Notes: generated from the letters alone by a model not told the origin. DNA of 64,000 nt from Sphingomonas sp. BAUL-RG-20F-R05-02 (GCF_022662305.1 NZ_JAKNQH010000001.1:620001-684000), one strand, 5' to 3'; positions 18,137 to 26,855 are shown, counted from the stretch's first letter. Numbers and translations: made by a program.

Positions 18137-18147
18137 GCCAGGATGGG

Positions 18148-20592
18148 TCAGAACGCCTTGGAAATGGTCGCTCCGATCGTGCGTGGGTCGCCCGGCTGGC
18201 CGACGATCAACCCGGTCGAACCGGACTGCGCCGAAAGTAGTTCGTAATAGTTCTGATTGAACGCGTTTCGCACCCAACCGAACACGTTGAAGCTGTCCTG
18301 CCGGTAACCCAGCCGGAAGTTCGAGAGCGAATAGCCGTCGATATACATATACGCCGAGGCCGACGGGTTGGACGAGAACCGCGTCCGATAGCTGCCGTCA
18401 TAGCCGGCATAGACCTGCCCCTTTCCGACCGGCACGTTGACCTCGCCGCCGAACGCGAAGGCCCATTTCGAGATGCCGGGCAGCACCTGCCCCGAAATGT
18501 CGCAGGTCAGCGGGCTCAGCGCACCGGCAACTCCGGCCGCACCCGGCATCGCACCGTTCAGCGCCGCGTTACCGCCCGCCAGTTCGGGCGGGCACGGCGC
18601 GTTTGTGAAGCGCAAGTACCTGGCGTCGGTATATGCGCCGTTGACGTACAGGTTGACGCGCTGACTCGGCCGATAGCTCGAATCGAACTCGGCGCCACGC
18701 ACCCGCACCAGCCCGGCATTGGCCAGGTAGCCGCGGATCACCGTCGTCTGGCCGTTGTTCACCGTCGCCTGATAGTCATGCACGTCGGTCCAGAACCCGG
18801 CGAGGTTGAGCGTCAGCTTGCGTTCGAGGAATTGGGTCTTCAGCCCGACCTCGAAATGGTCCTCGCTCTCGGGCTTCACTGTCTGCTTGGTCAGGTCGAC
18901 GACGGTGTTGGTCGAATCAAGCGGCAGACCGGACAGGTTGATGCCGCCCGATTTGAAGCTCCGCGCGTACGTCGCGTAAGCGTGCACGTCGGCCGTGACA
19001 TCATACGAGGCGGTGAAATCGCCCGAGACGTTCCACTGGCTGAACCGCGGGCTGTAGCGCTGCGGGGCGAGCGTGTTGATCTGGTTTGCAAAGGTCGTCC
19101 GTGCCGCGCCCGTCTTCGATGCGAGCAGCGAGGCGACGTTGTCCGCCGTTGCGACGAAATCGTACTGGCTGTTGTGAATGCTCACGATCGCATCGTAGAA
19201 ACCGGACTTCTTGTCGTAATTGACGCGAAGGCCGGGGGCGAAGTGCAGCCCCGTTACCGGCTGCCAGTTCAGCTTCCCGAACACTGCGAAGCTGTCGTTG
19301 CTGAAGTGAATGTCGTTGGTGCTGGTAAGTCCGTTCAGCACGTTCGGATTGGAGGCATCCGCCCCGGACAGCAACCAGCGGCTCGCCGCGGCGCCCTGAA
19401 CCTGCGATCCTTGTGTATCGATCTTCTGATGGAAGTAGAACACACCCGCCGTGTAATCGAGCGTGTTCTTGCCGTTGGAGGCGATGCGCAGTTCCTGCGA
19501 CCATTGCTTCTGCTGCGACGGGTTCTGCGAGATGGTGGTGATCGGCAGGCCTACGTAGTCGCGATCGTTCGCCGGCTGCCAGTCCCAATAGCGCCACGCC
19601 GAAACCGAGGTGATCGTTGCCGGGCCGACATCCCAGTTGCCGACCAGCGACGCGCCGCCCATCTCCTGCCGCGAGTTGATGTCGGCATCAAGATCGGTCA
19701 CCCGGTCGAACGCGTTGGTGCTGGGCGGAGTGTAGCCGAGCGCCGTCGCCAGCGCGGTATACTGCCGGTTGGCGGCGCGCTGCGTCGGGGCGAGCCGGGC
19801 GTAATATTGCACGCAGCACAAAGGATTCTGGACGTTGAAATCGCCGGTCAGGCGGAAGTCGAGATCGGCGCGCGGCTTCCACAGCAACTGACCGCGCACG
19901 CTGAAATTATCGAGCTTCTGTACGTACGTATCGGACACCGTGTCCTTGATCGTGCCGCCGCGCCGCGTGAATGACGCGGAGATGCGTGCCGCCAGCGTAT
20001 CGCTCACGATTGGCCCGGACATCGAGCCTTTCAGCTGGACATAAGCATAGTCGCCGCCACTTGCCTCGAACTTGGCCTCGGGCGAGAAGCTCGGCGCGCG
20101 CGTGGTGATGTTGACCGCACCCGCCGTGGTGTTCTTGCCGTACAGCGTGCCCTGTGGCCCGCGCAGCACCTCGACCCGGTCTACGTCCACGAAATCGAAC
20201 GTCGATGCACCGACTCGCCCGACATAAACACCGTCGAGATAGAAGCCGACGCCCTGCTCGATCCCGTCGTTGGTGAGGCCAAAGGGCGTACCTAGCCCGC
20301 GGATGTTGATCGACGAATTGCGCGGGTTGCTCGAATAGAATTGCAACGCCGGCTGCTGCTGCTGAAGTCGATTGACGTTGAACGCGCCGGTCTTGTCGAT
20401 CGTATCCGCGCCGATCACGGATATTGCGATCGGCACGTCCTGCGCGCGTTCCTCACGGCGGCGTGCGGTCACCACCACGTCGCCGGATGCGGCAGTCGGT
20501 TCCGCCTGCGGCGCGGCCGGAGCGAGGTCGGGTTGCGCTTGCGGCACGGCGGCAGCTGATGCGAGCAGAAGCGAGAGGTGAGCGAGCATCAT
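18148..20592 (-). CDS. TonB-dependent outer-membrane receptor
   Basis: This is an outer-membrane beta-barrel that imports an unknown ligand using TonB energy. The 814 residues begin with a signal peptide (MMLAHLSLLLASAAAVPQA) and then a TonB-box-like VVVTARRREERAQ. The plug domain (about residues 50-160) has RGLGTPFGL, GVYVGR and VEVLRGPQGTLYGKNTTAGA. The long barrel ends in a C-terminal Phe (ATISKAF). The overall layout resembles the large receptor class common in sphingomonads, with no ligand assignable. Two ATG codons are adjacent at the start. It stands alone, with a palindrome in its promoter region and its own terminator, and has no transport partner beside it. Confidence 0.95.
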   Translation of the reverse strand: MMLAHLSLLLASAAAVPQAQPDLAPAAPQAEPTAASGDVVVTARRREERAQDVPIAISVIGADTIDKTGAFNVNRLQQQQPALQFYSSNPRNSSINIRGLGTPFGLTNDGIEQGVGFYLDGVYVGRVGASTFDFVDVDRVEVLRGPQGTLYGKNTTAGAVNITTRAPSFSPEAKFEASGGDYAYVQLKGSMSGPIVSDTLAARISASFTRRGGTIKDTVSDTYVQKLDNFSVRGQLLWKPRADLDFRLTGDFNVQNPLCCVQYYARLAPTQRAANRQYTALATALGYTPPSTNAFDRVTDLDADINSRQEMGGASLVGNWDVGPATITSVSAWRYWDWQPANDRDYVGLPITTISQNPSQQKQWSQELRIASNGKNTLDYTAGVFYFHQKIDTQGSQVQGAAASRWLLSGADASNPNVLNGLTSTNDIHFSNDSFAVFGKLNWQPVTGLHFAPGLRVNYDKKSGFYDAIVSIHNSQYDFVATADNVASLLASKTGAARTTFANQINTLAPQRYSPRFSQWNVSGDFTASYDVTADVHAYATYARSFKSGGINLSGLPLDSTNTVVDLTKQTVKPESEDHFEVGLKTQFLERKLTLNLAGFWTDVHDYQATVNNGQTTVIRGYLANAGLVRVRGAEFDSSYRPSQRVNLYVNGAYTDARYLRFTNAPCPPELAGGNAALNGAMPGAAGVAGALSPLTCDISGQVLPGISKWAFAFGGEVNVPVGKGQVYAGYDGSYRTRFSSNPSASAYMYIDGYSLSNFRLGYRQDSFNVFGWVRNAFNQNYYELLSAQSGSTGLIVGQPGDPRTIGATISKAF

Positions 20593-20622
20593 GTCCCCTT
20601 TGTCGACAAGATTGGCGAGTCG

Positions 20623-20640
20623 ATACTGAATATCCAGTAT
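20623..20640. promoter_or_regulatory. near-perfect palindrome ATACTGAATATCCAGTAT
   Basis: Eight of nine base pairs are symmetric across these 18 bases. The site lies 31 bases before the TonB receptor start, where an operator would control that gene. It is AT-rich in a GC-rich genome. No regulator is encoded beside it, and I do not recognise the motif. Confidence 0.45.
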
Positions 20641-20722
20641 GTTGGTAGGACTTCATCCGTATCCTTCTTCGTGCGCCTAAAGCTGAGCTTGTCGGCAACG
20701 TTGAAAAACGGCCTACAAACCT

Positions 20723-20750
20723 CTTGAAGCGAGGTGAACCATCACCAAAT
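20723..20750 (+). promoter_or_regulatory. possible RpoH (sigma-32) promoter before the hsp20 gene
   Basis: CTTGAAG at 20723-20729 is followed after 13 bases by CACCAAAT. The sigma-32 consensus is CTTGAAA, 11-16 bases, CCCCATnT, so the minus-35 is good and the minus-10 only partial. It would give a leader of about 90 bases that contains a GGTGTC/GACACC hairpin and a GTTTG/CAAAC pairing around the ribosome binding site. Confidence 0.42.
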
Positions 20751-20849
20751 CTGCGTCACGCGGCGCCGTCAGGGCCGCGAAAAAGCCGGGTGTCGCGCCG
20801 TTGTGCGGACACCGTTTGACACGTTTAACGCTCACATGAGGACAAACAC

Positions 20850-21329
20850 ATGCGTCAGTTCGATCTTACTCCCTTCCGCCGCTCCGCAATCGGTTTCGAC
20901 CGCCTGTTCGACATGCTCGAAGCCAGCGCGCGCCAGCAGGCGGCGGATAACTACCCGCCCTTCAACCTCGAGCGGGTTGCCGAGGATCGCTACCGGATCA
21001 CCCTCGCCATCGCCGGGTTCAGCCGCGACGAAATCGAGATCGTCGCGCAGCAGAACCTGCTGCAGGTGAAGGGCAAGAAGGACGACAAGGAAGGCCAGAA
21101 CACCTTCCTGCACCTCGGCATTGCCAATCGCAGCTTTGAACGCCGCTTTGAGCTGGCCGACTTCGTGCGCGTCGACGATGCGCGGCTGAACGACGGCCTG
21201 CTCGTGATCGACCTCGTGCGTGAGGTGCCGGAGGCGATGAAGCCGAAGACGATCGCGATCAAGACCGGCGCACCGCTCGCCGCGATCGATGGCGGTATCG
21301 GCAGCAGCGACGAGGCTCAGGCCGCGTAA
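20850..21329 (+). CDS. Hsp20 family small heat-shock protein (IbpA-like)
   Basis: This is an ATP-independent holdase chaperone of the cytosol, 159 residues. The IbpA-type opening (MRQFDLTPFRRSAIGFDRLF) is followed by an alpha-crystallin domain from about residue 35 (YPPFNLERVAEDRYRITLAI) and by RNFERRF-like NRSFERRFEL. The tail has a possible I-x-I-type anchor in PKTIAIKTG. A GAGGA ribosome site lies eight bases before the ATG. The 257 bases upstream hold a sigma-32-like promoter and a leader that could fold around the ribosome site, which fits heat control. A strong terminator follows at 21386. Confidence 0.95.
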   Translation: MRQFDLTPFRRSAIGFDRLFDMLEASARQQAADNYPPFNLERVAEDRYRITLAIAGFSRDEIEIVAQQNLLQVKGKKDDKEGQNTFLHLGIANRSFERRFELADFVRVDDARLNDGLLVIDLVREVPEAMKPKTIAIKTGAPLAAIDGGIGSSDEAQAA

Positions 21330-21385
21330 GCGCGCTTCGAAGTCGCGGCGCTCTCTTTCGCTCTGAAAGGAAGGCGCCGTAAGCG

Positions 21386-21416
21386 GGCGCCCGGAGCAAT
21401 CCGGGCGCCTTTTTTT
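21386..21416 (+). terminator. strong intrinsic terminator after hsp20
   Basis: GGCGCCCGGA pairs perfectly with TCCGGGCGCC around a GCAA loop and is followed by seven T. It ends 33 bases before the next gene, so the hsp20 transcript is probably monocistronic. Confidence 0.92.
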
Positions 21417-21449
21417 GCGTGATTAGCGCGGCGGGTGTAACGCCACACC

Positions 21450-22835
21450 ATGAAGACGCTCGTTGATCCGACACATGCCCTAGCGCGCGGCCTCGGCGCC
21501 ATCCGTGCGCAATATCAGGTGCCGCAGGACTTCACGCCCGAGGTGCTCGCCGCCGCCGAGGTTGCCGCGAAACGCGTGCCGAGGGACCATGTCGATCATA
21601 CCGACCGTGCATTCGTCACGCTCGATCCCGCCAGTTCGACCGATCTCGACCAGGCGTTCGCGATCGAGGCTGCCGGCGGCGATCTACTGCTGCACTACGC
21701 CATCGCCGACGTCGCGTGGTTCGTCGCCGATGGTGATTTGCTCGATGCCGAGGCATGGCGACGCGGTGAGACGCTATATCTGCCCGATGGGAAGGCACCG
21801 CTCTACCCGCCGGTGCTGAGCCAGGGTGCGGCGAGCCTGCTCCCCGATGTCACACGCCCCGCCGTGGTGTTCACCATCCGCGTCGCGGCCGACGGCGCGG
21901 TAAAACTCGACGGCGTTGAACGCGCGGTTATCCGCAGCCGCGCCAAACTTGCCTACGAAACCGCGACCGACGCCGATCTCCCCGCCGGCTTCGCCGAACT
22001 CGCGCGCCGGATCGCTGCCGCCGAGCAGGCGCGCGGCGCGGCGCGCGTCGACCCGCCCGAGCAGGAGGTAAGCGCCATTGCGCCCGGCGACTACCAACTC
22101 GTGTTCCGACCGCGCCTCGCCGCGGAGGAGCAAAACGCCGCGCTGTCGCTGGCGACCAACATGGCGGTCGCCGATGCACTGGTCGCGCACCATACCGGTT
22201 TATTCCGGGTGATGGCCGCGCCAGACGCCGGAGCGATCGCTCGGCTTCGCAACACGGCACAGGCGTATCGGCTCGCATGGCCGGCCGAGGTGACGCTGGA
22301 TGATTATGCCCGAACGCTGAACGCTGCCGACCCGCATCAAGCTGCCTTCATGCTTGCGATCCGACGTGCCGGGCAAGGTGCCAGCTATGCGCCGTACCGG
22401 GAGGGCGTGACGCCGTGGCATGCGGCGATGGCCGCTACCTACGCGCATGCTACAGCCCCCTTGCGCCGTCTGGCCGACCGCTATGTCGTGCAGGCCGCGC
22501 TCGCAATTGCCAATGGCCGGGCCATCCCGGATGCGGTGACCGCTGCGTTCGAGACGCTGCCGAAGGTGATGGCGAAGGCCGATGCCCTCGCCGGCCAGAT
22601 CGACCGCGCGGTGATCGACCTCGCCGAGGCGGTGATGCTGAGCAACGAAGTCGGCCGCCCCTTCGCTGCGGTCGTCACCGACGCCGATGAGCGTGGCGGA
22701 CGCATCCAGTTGAGCGATGCTCCAGTGATGGCCCGCGTCCTCGCACCCAAGCTGGCTCCGGGCGACGCCGTGCAGGTGCGACTGACCGGCGTGGATGTGG
22801 AGAAACGCAGCATCACGTTTGAGCGGATCGACTGA
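21450..22835 (+). CDS. RNB domain-containing ribonuclease
   Basis: This is a probable 3'-5' exoribonuclease of the RNase II/R superfamily. At 461 residues it is much shorter than RNase II (about 640) or RNase R (about 800). The chain begins almost directly with the RNB domain. The metal-binding motif is DPASSTDLDQAF (residues 59-70), so the last of the four aspartates of RNase II is Gln. Other RNB landmarks are HYAIADVAWFV, YLPDGKAPLYPPVLSQ and YAHATAPLRRLADRYV. The C-terminal 60 residues (LAPGDAVQVRLTGVDVEKRS) look like a small OB or S1-type fold. No cold-shock domains are present. The RNA target is unknown. Confidence 0.9.
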   Translation: MKTLVDPTHALARGLGAIRAQYQVPQDFTPEVLAAAEVAAKRVPRDHVDHTDRAFVTLDPASSTDLDQAFAIEAAGGDLLLHYAIADVAWFVADGDLLDAEAWRRGETLYLPDGKAPLYPPVLSQGAASLLPDVTRPAVVFTIRVAADGAVKLDGVERAVIRSRAKLAYETATDADLPAGFAELARRIAAAEQARGAARVDPPEQEVSAIAPGDYQLVFRPRLAAEEQNAALSLATNMAVADALVAHHTGLFRVMAAPDAGAIARLRNTAQAYRLAWPAEVTLDDYARTLNAADPHQAAFMLAIRRAGQGASYAPYREGVTPWHAAMAATYAHATAPLRRLADRYVVQAALAIANGRAIPDAVTAAFETLPKVMAKADALAGQIDRAVIDLAEAVMLSNEVGRPFAAVVTDADERGGRIQLSDAPVMARVLAPKLAPGDAVQVRLTGVDVEKRSITFERID

Positions 22836-22846
22836 AGCCGACCCGC

Positions 22847-22868
22847 CGCAACGCGGTGGTGCGTTGCG
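22847..22868. terminator. hairpin between converging rnb-like gene and pyrG
   Basis: CGCAACGC pairs perfectly with GCGTTGCG around GGTGGT, between the two stop codons. There is no T run on either side, so it is only a possible weak bidirectional terminator. Confidence 0.3.
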
Positions 22869-22896
22869 TCGGATACGCCAGCCGAGCCGATGCGGC

Positions 22897-24531
22897 TTAT
22901 ACCAGTCGGCTCTGTTTGACCGCCGCTTCGATGAAGCTTTTGAACAGCGGGTGCGGATCGAACGGCTTGGACTTCAGCTCCGGGTGGAACTGCACGCCGA
23001 CGAACCACGGATGATCCGGCCGCTCGACGATCTCGGGCAGCATCCCGTCGGGTGACATGCCGCTGAACACCAGCCCGCCCTTCTCCAGCGCCTCGCGATA
23101 GGAGGTATTGACCTCGTAGCGGTGGCGGTGGCGTTCGGAGATCGTCTCGCCGCCATAGATAGAGGCGACGACGCTGTTACCGTCGAGCTTCGCCTCGTAC
23201 GCGCCGAGCCGCATGGTGCCGCCGAGATCGCCGCCCTCCTCGCGCTTTTCCAGCCCGGCTTCGCTCATCCATTCGGTGATCATGCCGACCACCGGCTCGG
23301 GCGTCGGGCCGAACTCTGTCGAACTGGCCTGTGCGATGCCGGCGAGATCGCGCGCACCCTCGACGCACGCCATCTGCATGCCGAAGCATATGCCGAGATA
23401 CGGCACCCGCCGTTCGCGTGCGAAGCGCACGCTGGCGATCTTGCCCTCCGCGCCGCGCGACCCGAACGCGCCAGGTACCAGGATGGCATCCATCGGCTCG
23501 AGACGTGCGGCGATATCGCTATCCTCCGCCTCGAACAGTTCGGCGTCGATCCACTGGACGTTAACCTTCACCCGGTTGGCGATGCCACCATGCACCAACG
23601 CCTCGTTCAGCGACTTGTAGGCATCCTGAAGGCCGACGTATTTGCCGACCACGCCGATAGTGACTTCACCTTCCGGGTTGGTGACCCGGTCCATGATGTC
23701 GGTCCAGCGCGACAGGTTCGGCGCGCTGCCCGGTGCAATGCCGAACGCATTGAGCACCGCGCTGTCCAGCCCCTCAGCATGATATTGCACCGGCACCGCG
23801 TAGATGCTCTTCGCATCAAGCGCGGGGATCACCGCTTCCTTCGGCACGTTGCAGAACAGCGCGATCTTGGCGCGTTCGCTCTCCGGCAGCGGTTGTTCGC
23901 AGCGGCACACCAGTACATCGGGCTGCACGCCCAAAGCTGCCAGTTCGCGGACGGAATGCTGCGTCGGCTTGGTCTTCAACTCACCCGCCGCCGCAATGTA
24001 GGGCACCAGCGTCACGTGAACGCTGATCGATTGCCCGCGCCCAAGATCATTCTTGAGCTGGCGCAGCGCCTCGATGAACGGCAGCGATTCGATATCGCCG
24101 ACCGTGCCGCCGATTTCGCACAGCACGAAATCGAGGTCGTCGGTCTCGGCTTGCGCGAATTCCTTGATCGCGTCCGTCACGTGCGGGATCACCTGCACCG
24201 TCGCGCCGAGATAATCGCCACGCCGCTCGCGTGTGATGATCTGCTGGTAGATCCGGCCCGAAGTGATGTTATCCGACTGCCGCGATGCAACGCCGGTGAA
24301 GCGTTCGTAATGGCCGAGGTCGAGATCGGTTTCAGCGCCATCGTCGGTCACGTAGACCTCGCCGTGCTGGTAGGGCGACATCGTGCCGGGATCGACGTTC
24401 AGATACGGGTCGAACTTGCGGATCCGCACCCGGTAGCCCCGCGCCTGAAGCAGAGCCGCGAGGCTCGCCGCCATGAGACCTTTGCCCAGCGAGGAGACCA
24501 CGCCGCCGGTGATGAAAATAAACCGCGCCAT
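22897..24531 (-). CDS. pyrG: CTP synthase
   Basis: The enzyme makes CTP from UTP using glutamine and ATP. The 544 residues match the family length. The N-terminal synthase domain opens with [20 protein letters not shown] and has the conserved [16 protein letters not shown] and [11 protein letters not shown]. The C-terminal class I glutamine amidotransferase domain has the nucleophile in [11 protein letters not shown] and the triad His and Glu in [12 protein letters not shown]. It lies downstream of secG on the same strand, with a terminator between them, so it is probably expressed from its own promoter. It converges on the RNB ribonuclease gene. Confidence 0.98.
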   Translation of the reverse strand: MARFIFITGGVVSSLGKGLMAASLAALLQARGYRVRIRKFDPYLNVDPGTMSPYQHGEVYVTDDGAETDLDLGHYERFTGVASRQSDNITSGRIYQQIITRERRGDYLGATVQVIPHVTDAIKEFAQAETDDLDFVLCEIGGTVGDIESLPFIEALRQLKNDLGRGQSISVHVTLVPYIAAAGELKTKPTQHSVRELAALGVQPDVLVCRCEQPLPESERAKIALFCNVPKEAVIPALDAKSIYAVPVQYHAEGLDSAVLNAFGIAPGSAPNLSRWTDIMDRVTNPEGEVTIGVVGKYVGLQDAYKSLNEALVHGGIANRVKVNVQWIDAELFEAEDSDIAARLEPMDAILVPGAFGSRGAEGKIASVRFARERRVPYLGICFGMQMACVEGARDLAGIAQASSTEFGPTPEPVVGMITEWMSEAGLEKREEGGDLGGTMRLGAYEAKLDGNSVVASIYGGETISERHRHRYEVNTSYREALEKGGLVFSGMSPDGMLPEIVERPDHPWFVGVQFHPELKSKPFDPHPLFKSFIEAAVKQSRLV

Positions 24532-24592
24532 GGGAGAAAACGCCTAACGTCAAACGCCGTGGCGCGACAAGCGCGCGACTCCGGCCGATTAC

Positions 24593-24617
24593 AAAAAGCG
24601 GGGGCCTGAGCCCCCGC
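24593..24617 (-). terminator. strong intrinsic terminator between secG and pyrG
   Basis: Read on the minus strand, GCGGGGGC pairs perfectly with GCCCCCGC around a TCAG loop and is followed by five T. It separates the secG transcript from pyrG. Confidence 0.9.
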
Positions 24618-24642
24618 ACGACTACGTCCCGGATGCTTCCGC

Positions 24643-25056
24643 TTACTGGGCGAGCGGAACGCTGTTATTGCCGACCGGTGCCGGTGCCACCGGTGCGGCC
24701 TGGTTGCCGATCGCCTGCCGGGCGGCCGACGAGAACGGCGCACCCGCATCAGCCGGCGCCTGCGGCACGGGCAATTGCGCCGCCGGCGCGGGCGCACCGC
24801 GCGCCAGCGAGGTGTCGATCTTCGCGGTGTGACCGCGCGCCGCGAGGACGGCGAGTACGACGCTGAAGGCGATGAACAGGGTTGCCAGCACGGTCGTCGC
24901 GCGCGTCAGGAAATCGGCGGCGCCACGCGCAGACATCAGGCCGGACGGACTACCACCCATACCGAGCCCGCCGCCCTCAGACTTCTGCACGAGGATCACC
25001 CCCACCAGCATGGCGGCAATGATAGCCTGGACGACGAGGATGAACTGAAACAGCAT
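24643..25056 (-). CDS. secG: preprotein translocase subunit SecG
   Basis: SecG is a small inner-membrane subunit that assists the SecYE channel. The 137 residues have two membrane spans (FILVVQAIIAAMLVGVILVQ and TTVLATLFIAFSVVLAVLAA). Between them lies the conserved KSEGGGLGMGG segment and the LMSARGAADFLTRAT stretch. The C-terminal 50 residues are rich in Ala, Pro and Gln and look disordered, a common feature of alphaproteobacterial SecG. A strong terminator follows. Confidence 0.95.
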   Translation of the reverse strand: MLFQFILVVQAIIAAMLVGVILVQKSEGGGLGMGGSPSGLMSARGAADFLTRATTVLATLFIAFSVVLAVLAARGHTAKIDTSLARGAPAPAAQLPVPQAPADAGAPFSSAARQAIGNQAAPVAPAPVGNNSVPLAQ

Positions 25057-25248
25057 GAAATCGGGCTACCCTGCGGGGACATTTAAGCCGCGCACATAGA
25101 GCCGGCAGCGCGGTCGATCAACCGCCGCATGTTCAGACCCGAGACATTTCGGCCTCGCACTGAAACCAGAGCGATTTCGGTTCGTTACAACGATACTGCA
25201 CCCCGAACTTCGGGATGTGAGCGTTGCCAAACAGAAAGTCTCGCCGTG

Positions 25249-25638
25249 GCCTCTGTATTCAATCGTACACTCGATAGCTGGATGCAAGCGCTGGTCGATT
25301 ACGTCCGGTCTGGTGAACCAGACCTGACCAATCGGCAAATGGCGCTGCTCCTGTTCGTTTATCTGACTCCTGGGCCGCATACCGTGCGCGGTCTGGCGCG
25401 CGTTTTGAACGTTTCCAAGCCGGTGGTCACGCGCGCCTTGAACAGATTGGGATCCCTCGGCTATCTGCGCCGTCAACGTGACGATACCGACAAGCGCAAT
25501 ATCTTCATTGCGCAAACGTCCGAGGGGGCAGATTTTCTTGAAGAGTTCGGCCAGTTTATCGGCGAGTCAGAGCAGCCAAAGCCTCGCAGGGCCGCCCCGC
25601 AGGAGCTTCGCGCTGTCGGGGCACTCGGTCGAGATTGA
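25249..25638 (+). CDS. MarR family winged-helix transcriptional regulator
   Basis: This is a small DNA-binding protein, 129 residues from the GTG at 25249. The winged-helix region reads LTNRQMALLLFVYLTPGPH, then TVRGLARVLNVSKPVVTRAL for the recognition helix, and LGYLRRQRDDTDKRNIFIA for the wing. The frame is open to an ATG at 25129, but the residues before the chosen GTG are Arg-rich and unlike the family. The start is therefore uncertain. The last 101 bases overlap the next gene in another frame. The ligand and target are unknown; placement before argC and the Entner-Doudoroff operon is suggestive only. Confidence 0.8.
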   Translation, partial: ASVFNRTLDSWMQALVDYVRSGEPDLTNRQMALLLFVYLTPGPHTVRGLARVLNVSKPVVTRALNRLGSLGYLRRQRDDTDKRNIFIAQTSEGADFLEEFGQFIGESEQPKPRRAAPQELRAVGALGRD

Positions 25639-25915
25639 CCCCCGTTACAATGCGGTGCGCCGCGATCTCGCAGACGTGCGTCTGGCGGATCGCGTCTTCG
25701 CGCCGCATTATGCGGCACCTGTCGAAATGGTGATCGCGCGCGCGACGGACCTGCGTGTCGCTCGCGAAAGCGACTCGGAGGTTTTGACTGCGCTCGGCCC
25801 GAATGTAGTGTTTGAGGTGTTCGAACTTGCCGGGGGTAAAGCCTGGGGCAAGGCGCCCGATTGTGGCTTGGTCGGCTATCTCGACGAATCGGCTTTGACG
25901 AGGATCGTCGCATGA
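25538..25915 (+). CDS. SH3-like domain protein, related to the N-terminus of NlpC/P60 peptidases
   Basis: The 125-residue product has the sequence style seen before the catalytic domain of sphingomonad NlpC/P60 proteins: DPRYNAVRRDLADVRLADRV, FAPHYAAPVEM, then an SH3-like part ending GYLDESAL. No NlpC/P60 catalytic domain follows, so it is either a stand-alone module or a remnant. A TTG at 25538 is chosen as start because GAGGGGG lies nine bases upstream; a GTG at 25478 is the alternative. The gene overlaps the MarR gene by 101 bases, and its stop overlaps the argC ATG as ATGA. The relation to NlpC/P60 is from recall of the family, and the start is uncertain. Confidence 0.65.
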   Translation: MKSSASLSASQSSQSLAGPPRRSFALSGHSVEIDPRYNAVRRDLADVRLADRVFAPHYAAPVEMVIARATDLRVARESDSEVLTALGPNVVFEVFELAGGKAWGKAPDCGLVGYLDESALTRIVA

Positions 25916-26841
25916 GCGCACGCGTTTTCATCGATGGTGCGGTCGGAACGACTGGTCTCGAGATCCGCGAGCGACTGGCCGGTCGCGGCGACATCAACCA
26001 GATCATCCTTGACGAGGATCGCCGCAAGGACGCTCGCGCGCGCGCGGAGGCGATCAACGATGCCGACTTCGTCATCCTGTGCCTGCCGGACGTTGCCTCA
26101 CGCGAAGCGGTCTCGCTGATCGCCAACGATCGCACCCGCGTGATCGATGCGTCCACCGCGTTCCGCACCGCTGATGGCTGGACCTACGGCTTCCCCGAAC
26201 TGGAGCCGGGGGCGGCCGAAGCCGTGGCGTCGGCGCCGCGGGTCAGCAATCCCGGCTGCTACCCGACCGGCTTCCTCGCGTTGGTGCGCCCGCTGGTCCG
26301 CGCGGGGCTGATCCCGGCCGACTGGCCGCTCACCGTTAACGCTGCTTCAGGCTATTCAGGTGGCGGCAAGACGATGATCGCCGAATATGAGGACGGCACC
26401 CCTGCCCCCGCCGCGCGGGCCTATGGCCTCGCGCTCGCGCACAAGCATGTCGGCGAAATGCAGAAGCACGCCCGCGTCGAACATGCGCCGATCTTCATGC
26501 CGAGCGTCGTGAACACCTATCGTGGGATGCTGGTCGAGGTGCCGCTGCCGCTGCACGCCTTCCCGCGCCGTCCGACGCTCGCCGCATGCGAGGCGGCGCT
26601 GCGTGAAGCATATCGCGGATCGCAGGTGGTCCGCGTCGTCGATGGCGATATCGCGACCGTCGCGATTGAGGACGATGCCGGCACCGACCGGCTGACCTTG
26701 CGCGTCTGCGGCAATGCCAAGAACGGTCAGGCGCGGCTGATCGCCACGCTCGACAATCTTGGCAAGGGTGCGGCCGGGGCGGCCGTGCAGAATCTGAACT
26801 TGATGGCGGGGCTGGACCCCGTTGCAGGCCTTACGCTTTAA
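25912..26841 (+). CDS. argC: N-acetyl-gamma-glutamyl-phosphate reductase, short (type 2) form
   Basis: The enzyme reduces N-acetylglutamyl phosphate in arginine synthesis. The 309 residues match the short ArgC class. It opens with VFIDGAVGTTGLEIRERLAG for NADP binding. The catalytic Cys is in SNPGCYPTGFLAL, and the active-site His region is GEMQKHARVEHAPIFMP. The chosen ATG overlaps the stop of the SH3-like gene; an upstream in-frame start at 25861 would run through that gene. The zwf start follows 44 bases later on the same strand. Confidence 0.95.
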   Translation: MSARVFIDGAVGTTGLEIRERLAGRGDINQIILDEDRRKDARARAEAINDADFVILCLPDVASREAVSLIANDRTRVIDASTAFRTADGWTYGFPELEPGAAEAVASAPRVSNPGCYPTGFLALVRPLVRAGLIPADWPLTVNAASGYSGGGKTMIAEYEDGTPAPAARAYGLALAHKHVGEMQKHARVEHAPIFMPSVVNTYRGMLVEVPLPLHAFPRRPTLAACEAALREAYRGSQVVRVVDGDIATVAIEDDAGTDRLTLRVCGNAKNGQARLIATLDNLGKGAAGAAVQNLNLMAGLDPVAGLTL

Positions 26842-26855
26842 GCGGCCCATTTCGT

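Larger units (their letters stand above)
17713..18147. other. 435-bp gene-free region between lolC/E and the TonB receptor
   Basis: I find no convincing protein-coding frame here, although several short open frames exist. Going left to right it holds the lolC/E promoter area and a palindrome at 17835-17851. A run of three hairpins at 17918-18015 follows, read best on the plus strand. Last comes a T-rich hairpin at 18106-18136 that looks like the terminator of the TonB receptor gene. A CATAAT at 17876-17881 could be a plus-strand minus-10 element, but I see no good minus-35. Confidence 0.6.

Noticed and set aside
17760..18277. Short ORFs in the lolC/E to TonB receptor gap (for example 166, 99 and 96 codons)
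   Set aside because: They overlap each other on both strands, lack ribosome sites and family features, and run into the receptor gene.
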